Source: Straminergon stramineum
Taxonomy: Eukaryota; Streptophyta; Bryopsida; Hypnales; Calliergonaceae
Assembly: GCA_963920665.1 (NCBI GenBank)
Contig: OY987264.1
Span: 33,646,906 to 33,710,905, forward strand
Length of the DNA: 64,000 bases
Direction: 5' to 3'
Position numbers and translations under genes: made by a program. How positions within the stretch are numbered: position 1 is the stretch's first letter; each line of letters begins with the position of its first letter. This document shows, piece by piece, positions 12,311 to 25,134 of the stretch. The notes under the pieces are model-generated. The model had not been told where the DNA came from and made no database searches. It was given only the letters and a program-made list of their open reading frames with translations.

Positions 12311-13320
12311 TATTGTACATTTTCAGATACAAAGATGTATTTGAAGATGCAAGAAAGTTTTCAAAGGTGGTCTGAATTTTTGTGTGAACTCATAAAGTAT
12401 CAATGAAATTGAGGATTGTAAGGGACTTTCAAGTGCACTTCTCGTAAAATTTTGTACTCATTAAACATGCAAAATTTGTGCAATTCGACATATATAAGCA
12501 CTTTGCTAGGGGGTGATGCATGGAAGGAAGGTCCAAATTATTGGCCAATTGCAAAGTTGCATAGACTTGTCAGTTGAGGAAGTGACCACACATTTGCTTT
12601 AGTCATATACATTGCTTGAAAATGTAGTATGGCGTTGGTTTTAAAAACACCATAGGCTTGGTGCTTACAAAGAGAATGGTATGTGCATACAAGGGCATGC
12701 GTTGATTGCTTGTGGGAATTGTGACTTTTGCAGCACATGTAAGTGACATTTACTCTCCAAGTGTGGCATCCATTAACTTTGATTTGCACTTCACTTTTTG
12801 GAATAGGACATGTATTCTTTGTACAACATTGGTGCAATGAGTGCATTTAGGGATGGGAGTGGTTTGCAAGTAATAAATTTTACAATGGTTACATGCTATA
12901 CTAATCACCCTTTGAAAGAATAGCATGCTTGACATGTATATGACATCATCTCTTAGTACTTGAATATTGCTCTACTTAACTTCCTATATTTTACTTGACT
13001 ATATTGTATTTTACCTCAAATACTAATATATCATCACGTAATAGGCTGTAAAATATATCATGGAGTCATATTTTTTCTTCTTATAAAAATTGCACAATTT
13101 GCATCTTGAAATGACACAACTAGTGATAGTTTGACCCTATATCCAATACAATCTTTTGCCTTGTCAAATTCAAATTTCCATACATATTGAGGCCTTGGTG
13201 GGTACTCAGTTCTAACAATTTTTAACAACTTGGTGCTCCTTTCTTTTCACTAAAGTAAGTGAAAACAAAGAATGCGTGGTTGTGATTTTTATACAAGAAG
13301 AATTCAATTTTCTTCAGTAG
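12311..13320. other. Spacer without a recognised gene
   Basis: Holds a 102-codon cysteine/histidine-rich open frame on the minus strand (12538-12846) and a partly overlapping one (12750-12935). Both lack a domain that I know. They might be decayed transposon coding sequence, but I do not call a gene. Confidence 0.4.
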
Positions 13321-13440
13321 AAGAGAATTTGGGACTAAAGAAGCCCATGAGTTCCCTAGAGTTTTTGGACTATGGGGGGTTGCCACATCAACAATCTAAC
13401 ATGGTTAGGAGACGGCTACATCAAATAATATTATTTATTT
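13321..13440 (+). repeat. Left arm of a ~1.3-kb-spaced inverted repeat
   Basis: The sequence here (GAGTTCCCT ... GGTTAGGAGACGGCTACATC) aligns to the reverse complement of 14741-14850 (GAGTTCCCT ... GGTTGGGAGGCGGCTGCATT) across about 100 bases at roughly 70-75 percent identity by eye. The inner ~1.3 kb shows no coding capacity. Likely the two ends, or two inverted pieces, of an old element. Confidence 0.5.
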
Positions 13441-14740
13441 ATTTAATATATTTGTAAATATTTTTTAAAATTAGTTTGAGTTTCTTCACACTTTTTGAAT
13501 TTTTTTTGACAAGAATGGTTGGTTTAAGAGTTCCTAAGCTACAAGGGGAACACCCCTCCTTTGCCCCAAAATCTCTTTTAATGTATAAATCCAACTTCAT
13601 AAATCAATGTATCTACTATTTGGTAAGGTCGAGTAATTTGTACAGACCATAGCATGCTATTTTCATTGACGGGTGTGGGTGATAATAATTGGTTCCAAGG
13701 AATTAGAATTTACATTTTGGTTTTTTTCCTTCGGATGGATAGTCCAAAACAAAATGAAGATATGGATGTAGAAAGTTTATAATGTATGTGAAACAAATTT
13801 GACATGTTGTTGCTCAACTCAAATGCTGAAAGTGAGTATGTTCAAATACTAAGTTGTAGTGAAATTTTCCAAATTAAAAAAAAATAGAAAATAGGATTCA
13901 AGATTTGAACAATGGATGTCTTCATACCTTCAAAATATAATATGAGAAAAAATAATTGAAGCCAATCAGACTAATAGATAGTCATAGATAGCTTTGAAGT
14001 ATTTCACAGTCTCTAAAAATAAAGGATCACTATTTGAATCTACCTACGTGGCAACTTTTGCCTTTGCTCATCTAGATAACTAGCTCTTAGTCACTTCAAT
14101 TGTCCACCATGAAATCAATAACTTGTGTGTGAAGAGGAAATCGGATGGTGGAAAGGACTTTGTTTTATTCGCACTAAAAATGCCCTCGTAACATCAATCC
14201 CGATATTGAAAAACTATTGATGTAACATTGATCCTAGCATAGAAAAACAAAGGTGGTGACATCAATCCCAAAACTTAAAAATTGCCATTGTGAGGACTAG
14301 AGTTCGAGAGATGAAAAAAAAGCAATTTATGCAAATTCAACATTGAAAGACAAGGTACTTACAAACATTTTCAAAATGTGCCAAGAATGCACTTTACAAA
14401 TGATAGTTCCAAGGAATCAAGTTCAATGACTGGTAAATTTACTTCTAGACCCTTAGAGCATTGTCTCAATGGATTGCTGACTGTCATCTCTATACCTATG
14501 GATGAAATCAAAGGATTCAAAATCAATGCCCTCATCTAATATTGTTGCAGTGTCATCATCCTCCTTCTCCAATCATAATTACATTAGATGTTTTTGAGCG
14601 ACTCTCGACAGTCGTTTCAGGCTTGTCCCCCACGATGTTCCCGCAATAGTGAGGGAACAGTTGACTACAGTGAGTTGTCATAAAGACAAAAAAATTTTGC
14701 CCTGAAATTACAAAAGAAGTCGAACAAAAAAAAATTAAAA

Positions 14741-14850
14741 AATTTAATGCAGCCGCCTCCCAACCACATCAACATGATGAAGTGGCACAATTCATTGAAT
14801 TCTCCATTGCAGGGAACTCGCAGTCTTTTAATGGGTCTAGATTTCATCTA
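14741..14850 (-). repeat. Right arm of the inverted repeat starting at 13321
   Basis: Reverse-complement partner of 13321-13440. The frame 14665-14847 on the minus strand arises from this arm and is not called as a gene. Confidence 0.5.
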
Positions 14851-14859
14851 ATGATAGAT

Positions 14860-17800
14860 TTTGATTTTGCAATATATTTTGGATGTTGAGTTGCCATCCC
14901 CATCCTCTACAATGTCATCTCTTTTTTCATTGCTACTACTAAAGACCATTTGCCCAAAGTTACTAAGATACTCATAGTCTTCTTTTTGTTTATAACAACC
15001 CCATCCTTCAACGCTCACTCCACTATTGCCACTAAGATTTGGAATGTTGACATTGGAAGTAACAACAAATTATTGTAGTACACTCTCCAATTGCCTTCAT
15101 AGAGCCTACACCTCTTCAGGCATGCCTCATCCTCCTCTTCATGTATTAGATGTGCCTTCACCATGAGGAATCCACACTTGGCGACAAAGTCTCATGGTTA
15201 TTGCTTGATGGACCAAATAGCTAGGGAAGTACACCATACACATATCCATTCTTGTAACAACATGTAAAAATGGGCATGCATGTTACTACTTCTAAGAAAA
15301 ATTGTTGAGCTTCAACAACATGGCTCATTTAGAAGACATTTCTTCATACATCCACCATCATCCCTACTACTTTCAATCTTCCCTTATATGCTACGAAGCT
15401 AGCTTGACAATCCTCCAATCCTCACATGTCTCATCATTGCAACTAGAATACTAATCCATGAATCTCCATAAAAAAAATTGGGTAGAAAATCCCTACCTCT
15501 TAGCCTTCACCTTATTGTAATTGAACATTTATAGTGAGAGGCCTATTTGGAATCTTGGGTGTTACTTCTACTATTTGCCAAAATTGTGTTTCACCAAGTT
15601 ACATGTCATTTGTTGTATAATCAAATGACTCTGATTCTTCAACAACCATTAGTCAATGAACTCCTAACCAAGTGAGTTCCTAAAGACATTCTTCATTGTA
15701 AGATTCACAGTCCTTTGAGGTATGATGTAGCATTGGCCTTAGACAAGCCTCTTTTCTTACAAAAATGTTGTGAAAAAATCTCCCTCTTGTTGCATGCCTT
15801 GGCCTTGAAATCAAGGGTGATACAACTCCATCTAACAAAATTGGAGGCCACACCCATCCCTCAAGGCTTTGATTATATGTCCTTGCATGAACTTCACTAC
15901 TATAAAAAAAACATGGTCATTCAACAAAGCAAGGCCTCATTTTCCTTTACCTCCCTCCTACCTTGGTCTCTTCCTCTCCCTTCCCCTCTTTTGACCAAGA
16001 GCGCATCCATTTCAACGTTTTCTTGGCCCTTCTTCAAACCTCCTCCCCTCTCCAATTTCTTCCTCCATCCTTGGCCCTTTGTCTTTAGAAATGTTGAAGT
16101 GGATGCATCCATCTAAGTCATTGTTTCCGACATTTGTAGATGGTTTAATCTACTATTCAGAAGGATTCACTTGGAACTCCAATTGACGATGGTTGTTTGG
16201 GGCATGTCAATTCTTGCAAGAGTCACTAAAAATAAATTGGAGTTCCTTGAGGAACCTAACAAGTGGCACTGTCCTTGTCTACAACTTTGCCTCCTTTCTC
16301 TTTTGTACGATTAGGTGCCTCTTTAGTTGACACTAAGCTATGGGTTTTCTTGCCTAAAGACGCATGGTAGTTGCATGCCTACTCAACTCTTTCTAAGACA
16401 TCGATCCCCTTGTCATCAAGGATTGACCAAATTCCATGAATGATTACTTCATATGTTCAAAATAATTCTACCTCTGTTGCCAGCCTAAATTTTTTGCAAT
16501 GTGTCTTCAAAACAAATTGTGCCACTATTTTGGCTAAGGATTTTTTGGCATATGATAACTTTTGTTTAGAGTAAGCAAACTATGCTTGTAGTCTTCTACA
16601 AACAAGACAAAATTCTAGTGTGCTTATGCTCCTTCACCTTCACCTCTATAAGCCATGCATCTATCACTTGAGCTTCAAACTCAAGGTGATTAAGGAAAGC
16701 TATTGGTTGAACTCGGATTCTAACATCTCACTTCTTTGGCTACAACAAGAGAATTGACATTGCAACTTCAAAATGAAGGCATACACATATTTTCTAAATT
16801 TAGTGGGAATTTGATGATGCTCATTAAAGAACGAGAGCGAAAAAGTAGAATTGACACTCATCTCAAGTCTTCAACATAAAATATTCAAAATTCAACATTT
16901 GCAGTACCAAAAATTCAAATTTAGAGGATTCAAAGCTTTATAATCTTGTCAAGCTAGGTGCAAAAAAATCTCATTTAATTTTCACTTTAAAGACTTATAT
17001 CTTGTAATCTATACAATCAAAGTTTTTGAAATTTCATCCAAACATTTTCATACCAATTTAGTGCAAGAAGCTATAGTTGTATATGCAAAAAATCAATTGC
17101 TTTAATTTTTTGCAAATAGTTCTTTGCATTAGATATGGGAGTGTAAGTGGTTTTTGATCTTGTGTTAAAGATACTCTTGAATGATATACAACATTGACAA
17201 GTCAAAACCTCTTATTGGCCCTCTTGTGGACAAATGAAATAATTTGGTGTGCCATACCCACATGAAATTGTAGAACTACAATGGCTTGCCCTAGTGTTCC
17301 ATTGATTGATATGGCTTGGTGTTGGATAAGTTTTGGTTGTACAAGCTACATGAAGTACAACTTGTGCCTCTCCTCCCCCTAGGGAGCCAATACCATGATT
17401 ATAATACTATACTCTTAACCCTTTGATTTGATTGTTTGGAAGTTAGTCATATTACAAATTAAATAGTATGATTGTGAAGTGAGAAACGTGCATTGATGTT
17501 TTAGCAATGATATTGTAGGATATTCTATGATGCCATTGAAGGAAGGGTCAAACTATAGAAGTTTGTGATGCTATGTTCAACAACATTCTTCCGTACCTTG
17601 CCAAACAAGCACAATGCATATAGCTAGGCATGGTAGATCATGGTAGGATGGAGTGGGAGGCTACTCGTATGACTATCATGAGATGCCCACATTAGACACA
17701 TTTAGCTTTGGGTTGCTTTGAATGGCATTGGTGCTGCCATGGAATCTTTGATGAAATGATCAAGTATTAGTCCTCTTGGATTCTCTTTGGACTACATGTC

Positions 17801-19052
17801 GACTTCATTTTTAGTTGTGTGAGAGTCACATTACTCTAGCTGGGGATGGCTATAGCCTCCTACTATAGGTGGCACCATGAGGGGCTATTTCTTGTATTTT
17901 AGCACTAACTTTCTAATCCTTCCTAGGCCACTTGCAGCTAGGTACTTGTTCTTCTTTTCCTTGCAATAAAGGTCTCTTTTATTTGTGACAAAAAAAACTA
18001 AAGGAATTTTGAGTGTACACTAAAAACTTTGTATGCAATCATTGACACTAGAAGTCAAGTATCATAAATGTCAATATAGTAATTAGCTCATGACACTACA
18101 TACGATAAAATAATAAATACAAATTTGAGTGTAGTATTTTCGATGAGGGACATGTCTTGAACTTGATTTTATTTGGTAATTACTTCAATTTGAATTTTGG
18201 ATGTACAATTATTATTTTTGTTTCAAGTTATTTGTGATAATTACTTCAAATTGAATTTATTTTTATTATTGACTTTGCAAATCAAAAGAATTCCATAAAA
18301 AAGATTTTTCACAAGTTAGTAACTTGAAGTTGACTAGGTTAAATCAGAAGGCTTTGCATATGTTGCTATTTTTTAATCAAATTTTAGGAATCTGAACGTT
18401 TTCTTGTTAATCAATTATATTTTATTTTTTTCATAATGAAATACCCATTTGTGGAAATTTCAAGTATTTCAAGTATATTAAGGAAGAAAGGAATATTTTA
18501 GTTTTTGGAACTCTCTTCAATTTTTATTAACAATAGTCAACTTCTATTGCAATTGAGAGGATAGATTGCCCATTCAATATTGAATTATGTAATATTACAT
18601 AAATAGATAATTTTTTTCACCAAACCATTCTTTAATACTTTCATTACTACCAAGAAAAAACTATAGTAAGACTATGGTGTAGAAGGGGTATAATACAATT
18701 GGGATTGAACATAGCTAGTATTTTTTGGAGGCGATTCATCATTAAATAATTATACAATTATTTTGAAGGAATATTAATTAATATATTCTTCTATTTTCTA
18801 TGGATGAAATATGATTAGTTGCTACATAATCAAGGGAAAATATTATTCTATCATAGATGACCATACACACTTTGGGATGAATATATGTATTTTCATTAAT
18901 GCTTTCATATTTCATTAATTTCAATGGATGTAAATAGCTTCATCACTTTCCTATCTCCTGAAAACCGACAACCCACATGTCCTCCAAAAGCTAATCCTCC
19001 ACTCAACCCCTCGTAAAAAATATTTTTACACCCTTTATATATATATATATGG
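14860..19052. other. Spacer with decayed minus-strand coding-like sequence and a degenerate TTAA-element piece
   Basis: From about 16,600 down to 15,900 the minus strand can be read for long runs with only a few stops (residue runs such as IHGIWSILDDKGIDVLERVE), which suggests a decayed protein gene or transposon of unknown family. Bases about 16,960-17,100, reverse-complemented, align with the interior of the TTAA element at 1547 (GTATGAAAATGT..., ATAGATT(A/G)CAAGATAT, AAAGTGAA), but no terminus is found, so it is a truncated copy. Near 17,940-17,998 a CAATAAAG...TGACAAAAAA tail resembles a retroposon 3' end, weakly. Confidence 0.4.
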
Positions 19053-20002
19053 TTAACCCCTAAATGTGTTTGACTATATTTTTACCAAAAATGCTCCAAA
19101 ACTGCCATTTCTAGTACAAGTACTAAATTTTAGGAAAAATACAATTATGGACCAATGTAATCACAGGATCCTATAGTATGCTAGTTTGAGAAGATGTGGA
19201 AAAAATTTCAAAAAGCTCCACTATATGGATTGCAAGATATCAACATTTAAAGCGGCAATAAGCCTTTTTGGAGCCTTGCAAAAACCCGGGCAGTTGCACT
19301 TGACAAGGCCATATCATTATAAAAAAATGTCCAAAATGATTGAAACTCTTTGGATTCATTCATCAAGTCATGTTGGCTACATTCTTGAAATTTTTTAGAT
19401 CATTTGGAATTGTACAACATACAAGAAAAAATTAGTAAGTAAAAAGAAGTAGAGAATGATTTAAAATACTAAATTATTAATCATTTATTTATGGTATTGA
19501 AAAATGCCAATCCCAATGATGATTATGTTGTAATAAACAATCTCCACCTTATGATTTTATTTTTTTCAAAAAATATTGAAAATCAAGTTAAATAAAGGTC
19601 TTCAAAGTTTATTTTAGAGTAGAGATTCCATTACTACCCACAAACTACCCACAGCTAAAAACCTTCTTAACTTTCATCTCATAAATCAAATGGAATGATT
19701 CAAAGCTTGCCACATATATGTAAATCCAAAAACCGAATTTCAAATTTTTATTTTTAGAAAAGTGATTTTTAAAGAAGTTTTTTTTTCCTACCCAAGTTGC
19801 TTGCTGAGTAATGAAAACTACATATCATACAATAACTTTTTAACCATGTATTCAAAAGTTATGAAATTTTTTGAGCCTTCAAGCTACTCCTCAGGCACAT
19901 TTAGTGTGAAAATTTCAAAGAACTAAAATAAAATTCCATTCATAGTGAGCTATCCTAAATCACTATGTTGCCAAAAAACACCATTGGTCCTTTGCGGGTT
20001 AA
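19053..20002 (+). mobile_element. TTAA-flanked TIR element, copy 4 (942 bp)
   Basis: TTAA at 19053-19056 and 19999-20002 enclose 942 bp. The left end is CCCCTAAATGTGTTTGAC; the right end, reverse-complemented, is CCCGCAAAGGACCAATGG. The element is the inverted counterpart of the copy at 22928-23875, with agreement along nearly its whole length (for example the shared 'gaatgattcaaagct(t/c)', 'ttaaagaagtttttt' and 'caatttttagaa'-like words). It has no transposase. Plus strand is assigned arbitrarily, so that copy 5 is minus. Confidence 0.75.
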
Positions 20003-21476
20003 AGTTATATAGTACAAGTACAAGGCACGAACATGGATGTTGTATACACAAATATGGATATGACATATGGTCACATTTTCCATATTGACTGTTGTCACAT
20101 GTACGTTCAAAAAAGATATTGATGGCTGGAGGTAATAAAAAATGAATATAAATTCAGGGTTATTATTTTTTGGTGGAGGGGAGATATTGAAATATAAATA
20201 AATAAATAATTTATAAGTTTTTATTAGGGGGAAGGAACTTTTGTGTCCATCTTAAATGACTATCCACTCCAAAGGAATATCCCACAAAAGAAACTATACA
20301 TCACTTTGCATGCAACCTAAAATTAATGAAAAAATACTAGATGTATCTTCTTCTTGTGTTTTAAGGAAAAAATGTATAAAAATAGTTAAAGGATCGAACA
20401 TTTGAAAAGGAATGACTGTATAGAAGAATCTTTTATAGCATCCAACCTTAAGTATATGAAATCACCATGCACATGGTAAATTGTTGGTCTCCTAATTTTT
20501 TTTCCTACCTAGTTTAAAATTTCAAACCTATTAAAGCAAAATTGTCTAGTATGTTGATTTATTTATTAACTACCGATAGAGGATTATTCTAGGTCTTTTC
20601 ATTTTTTCTTGGGAAAAAATCAACACAACAAATGATATTATGACATGACACTTTGATCATCAAGCTAATAAGCAATTTCATAAATCATGACACCCCTCAA
20701 TCAAATTTGTCTAATCATGTTAATTTCACTAGTACATCCCACATAGATAACACTAATTTACATTGCTTTGGGAATTATCCAAGTTTGTGAAGCACACTAA
20801 CATAATAATTTATAATATTTAAGATAAAAAATCCATACCTTTAGGTTAGACTATTTGTTTGTTACATTGAAATCTCCCGAACCACACTTCTCCCGATTGT
20901 AGTCTCAGTACTGCCAAAAAGTCCTTAATAGTACAGAGGGGAGCACACGCTTTGTTTTGTGGCATTCCAACTCACGAAAGAAAAGATTGAATTTTATAGT
21001 TTTTATGATTGGTTTTTTTAAACTAATTTTATTTTGGCAATGGTTGTGGCAACAACACATGGCACACTAATTAATATAATGTAATCTATTCTATTTTCAA
21101 ACGATCTCCAATATTGGATTTCCATACAATTTTCATCTAAATTTCGTTCAATTTTTCACACCAATCATTTCACATTTATCTATAAATCATTCAATTAGTG
21201 TTTTTTGAATTAGTTTGAATTAGGATAATTACAACATTTACAACATTTTTTCAAGGTTAATTAAATTCAAATGCAAGAGTTTGAACAATTTGATTTGATA
21301 AACTTTTGCAATTTGAAAGTTTATCAACTTTTGTTTACATTCCACTTGAAAATCCTTAAATTTTACTCCATAATATTTAATAATTAATCTTTGGTCTATA
21401 GAAATGGTCCGTTGGTTTTTTAGTTTTAGAATGATATGCTAACTTTGTTTTTTGCCATTATGTTCTATACTATACT

Positions 21477-21512
<36 letters not shown>

Positions 21513-21525
21513 GTATATATATATT

Positions 21526-21558
<33 letters not shown>

Positions 21559-22927
21559 GATATACATGATGGAAAGGTCATTTTTTCAAGATTATTTTGA
21601 ATTTGATGTAAAAAAATTCCAATTTTCTTTCAAAAGTTTCAATTTTTTGGGAAAATAATCCAAATACTTTGACATGTAAATGACGTGCAATTTCATCTCT
21701 GACAAATACATATACAAATCGTATTCATTTATAGTTACATCATGAAAGGATACAGAAGTGACAATTTGTAAAGTTTGAATAAGTAATTGGCTTGTCCATT
21801 CAAGATGAACTTTGTGTGACTTAGTACAAGACTTTCAAGTCACTAAAATTACCTTGATGTTGAATCATTGCATCATCAAGCAAACCATCAAATGCAAGTT
21901 GAAATTAAAATGGTATGATTAACTTTGAAAGGACAAGACCTATTACCAAAGTACTTTGTTCATAATGATGTGATATGTGGACCAGTAGATGTATTCTTCA
22001 TTTCTATAGAGATCTGGAAAGTTATCTCTTGACTACTCTTTGGTCTCAACTTTGTTACAAGGTTAGTATACTTCTCTATAGAAATAATGAAAAAACTATA
22101 AATAATTGATCCCATACCACATGGAAAATACTTAACATTGTGCAAAATTTGAGATGATTCTTAAGGAGATTGAGTTGGGTGAGAAATTGTTGCCTTAGCA
22201 AATCAATCAATCTTTCAAATATTTTATAGCAACTAATAAGTGAAAAGACATTCTCTAAGTAAGATAGATGTTTTTTTTTATTCCCAAAAATATTATAGTA
22301 TTTTGAATAGCACATATATCAATAAATAAATAAAATTGTTTCACCTATGGGAACAAAAAATCACACTTAATCAAAGGATCATAATCAAACTTCAACAATG
22401 AAAAGAACCATGAAAATTTAGTAAAAAATATTTGTTTTAAAGTTGCTTGAGGGACCTCATGACTAAGAGTTTCTCTATGGTAGTTAGGATTGAAAATTGT
22501 ATCTAAACTCCTAATTATCAAATTGACCAAGAGAATTAGTTTGTATTGAGGATACATGCTTTATACATAGATATTATTACATGGAATGTGCTTGGCTATA
22601 AACTATTGAGAATTTAATTTAGATATTTTTATATTACGATCATATAAAATATGTTATTTAGTTTATAGTTTTTCCATTGTTCTAAATTTCTTCACAATTT
22701 TTTAAAGTTTCTAACTTTATGTAGGAAAATTTTGATTTTTCCATTAAAAATAGATATATAGATCGAAAGCAATTGATAATAGCATTAGGATATAATCATT
22801 TATTTCAAAGTATTTGAATAATTTCAAATTTTTATTGGGTTTACATTTGGATATTGTTTAATGCTCTCCTAAGTTATATATAACATCTTTGACTAAAATG
22901 ATACAATCAAAATTACCATACCCAACT
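20003..22927. other. AT-rich spacer between two inverted TTAA elements, with a TA microsatellite
   Basis: No gene supported. Carries an almost pure TA tract with internal inverted symmetry at about 21471-21560. The open frames on the minus strand at 21960-22557 are AT-rich and lack domains. Confidence 0.55.
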
Positions 22928-23875
22928 TTAACCCCTAAAGGACCAAACGGTGTTTTTTGGCAACATAGCAATTTCGGGCAGCTCACTACGGATGGAATTT
23001 TTTTTTTCTTTGAAATTTTTACATTACATGTGCCCGAGGAGTAGCTTTAAGACCCAAAATTTTTCATAACTTTTGAATACATGGTTAAAAAGATATTGTA
23101 TGATATGCTATTTTCATTACTTGGCAGACAACCTGGGCATCAAAAAAAACTTCTTTAAAAATCCTTTTTTTTAAAAATAAAAATTGGAAATTTACTTTCC
23201 TGATTTTTATATACATGGAAAGCTTTGAATCATTCCATTTTGATTTATGAGATGAAAGTTATGAAGAGTTTTAGTTGTGGGTAGTTTGTGGGTAGTAATG
23301 GAATCTCTACTCTAAAATAAACTTTGAAGACCTTTATTTCACTCAATTTTTAATATTTGGGGGAAAAAATAAAAACATGAGGTGTAGATTGTTTCTTAAA
23401 ACAATTTAACCATTGGGATTGGAATTTTTCAATTTCATAAATATTTTATTAACAATTTTGTATTTTGAATTATTCTCTACTTCTTTCAACTTACTATTTT
23501 TTTCCTATACGTTGTACGATTCCAAATGACCTAAGATTTTTCAAGCATGTAGCCAACATGACTTGAAGAATGAATCCAAAGAGTTAAAACCATTTTGGAA
23601 ATTTTTGCATTATGATCTGGCCTTGTGGAGTGCATCTGCCCGGATTTTTGCAGGGCCAAAAAATGGCTTTTGTCACTTCAAATGCTAATATCTTGCAATC
23701 CAAACGGTGGAAATTTCTGAAATTTTTTCCACATCTTCCCAAACCAGCTTACTACAAGATCCTATGGTTACATTTGTCGAAAATGTATTTTTTTCTAAAA
23801 TTTTGTACTTGTACTAGAGATGACAGTTTTGGAGCGTTTTTGGTGAAAACATAGTCAAATACCTTTAGGGGTTAA
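22928..23875 (-). mobile_element. TTAA-flanked TIR element, copy 5 (940 bp, inverted relative to copy 4)
   Basis: TTAA at 22928-22931 and 23872-23875 enclose 940 bp. The left end is CCCCTAAAGGACCAAACG, and the right end, reverse-complemented, is CCCCTAAAGGTATTTGAC, which pairs with the left end of copy 4. The near-identical length (940 and 942 bp) and collinear interior make these two the best-preserved pair of the family in the window. The 80-codon frame at 23612-23854 lies inside and is not a gene. Confidence 0.78.
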
Positions 23876-24921
23876 TTGTACTTTCCTATCGTCATCATTG
23901 TCATCTATCCACCACATAGATTCACATTTTTCAATTCTCAATATATTAAGTCATTAATAATTTGCTAGCTTCTTGTCAACCTATATCTCCTTCATTATTT
24001 TTTCAAGTATGTACATAAAGTGTATCTTTTTTTTATTGAATTTTTAATATGTATTCTCAATTTATTTCCTCAGTAGAAGATTTCTTGTATAGGTTGAAAT
24101 ACATACACATTACTTTAATAAGAATAAAAGTATGAAAGATGGAACTTCACCATACTAGGTATTGTTGAAAAAACTTGTTTTGAAATCAAGTATCATTCTT
24201 CATCTTCAGTTGCAATTGATGAGGTTATTTACTTTGAAAATTTAGAAGGATGTACATTGGCAAACTCAACTAGGAAATCTTGTGGTTAGATCTATCAAAA
24301 TCTTAAAAAAAAACAATACAAATATTTGAGCATTGTAATAGTAGAAGATGATTTGGGATAGTTTCAACCAAAGAGCTTTAGGGGGTAAATGAAGACCCAA
24401 AGTTGTGAATTCATTTGTTTATATTCTCATGGCACTGCATCACCAATACTAAGACCAACATATAAGGTTACATAAGGTTTAGGGTTTAGGTAGAAGTATC
24501 TAAAACAATTTATTCCATACAAGGGGCACTTGAAGTGTAAAGTGATCAAAATGACCATAATTGTCAGTATGGAATGACTTCAATTCAATTTTATACAAGG
24601 TGGATCATGGCCATTAGAGTCTTTAGTGAATGGATTTGAATATTCTTGAAATTGATTCAAGAATGACACATTTAGATCTCTTTAAGTCATGGATTGAAAA
24701 TTCAAATCAATCATTAAGATTCACAAGAAGAAAATACATACTTTTGAAAATTCATGATTGACTTCCTCTTTTTTGAAAGTAAAAAGAAATTGCTAAGTGT
24801 TAATTTAAACTCTCTTCTATGCATTCATTCCTAAATCAACCTTTGACTTTTCTCAATTGAAAATATCCAATGACACAAACTCAATTGATCATGATGATAT
24901 AAGATTTTATGAAAGAATATA
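23876..24921. other. AT-rich spacer
   Basis: No gene, RNA gene or element end that I can support. Confidence 0.5.
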
Positions 24922-25134
24922 GGGAATTTTATAAAAATGGCAGTTATTCTACAACTTTGGCACTTTTATAATTTAGCCCATGTGTTGTGAAATCTATGCC
25001 AATTCTATACATAGGAAATCTATGCCCAATTCTAGATGTCAGAAATCTGTACCAACCCTAGATGGCACTTTTGCAATTTAGGCCACGCGGTTTGAGAATG
25101 GTGTATGGAATATCCCTATTTTAACAAAATTCCC
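24922..25134. mobile_element. Mutator-type MITE-like element with internal ~27-bp tandem repeats
   Basis: The left end GGGAATTTTATAAAAATGG faces a right end whose reverse complement is GGGAATTTTGTTAAAATAGG. Inside lie a GGCACTTTTATAATTTAGCC motif and three tandem units of about 26-27 bases starting at 24989, 25015 and 25042 (each beginning GAAATCTRT). GGGAAxTTT...AAAATGGC ends are common among plant Mutator-like MITEs. I could not find a matching nine-base target duplication, so the exact boundaries are uncertain. Confidence 0.5.

Noticed and set aside
12538..12846. 102-codon Cys/His-rich minus-strand frame
   Set aside because: The spacing of Cys and His fits no zinc-finger or transposase pattern I know, and an overlapping frame is equally open. 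Kept as spacer.
15715..16116. 133-codon plus-strand frame, the longest in the left half
   Set aside because: Leu/Pro/Ser-rich low-complexity composition; the opposite strand reads better as a decayed coding sequence.
17411..17422. TTAACCCTTTG resembling a TTAA-element left end
   Set aside because: No inverted partner ending GGGTTAA occurs within 1.6 kb, and the following bases do not match the family.
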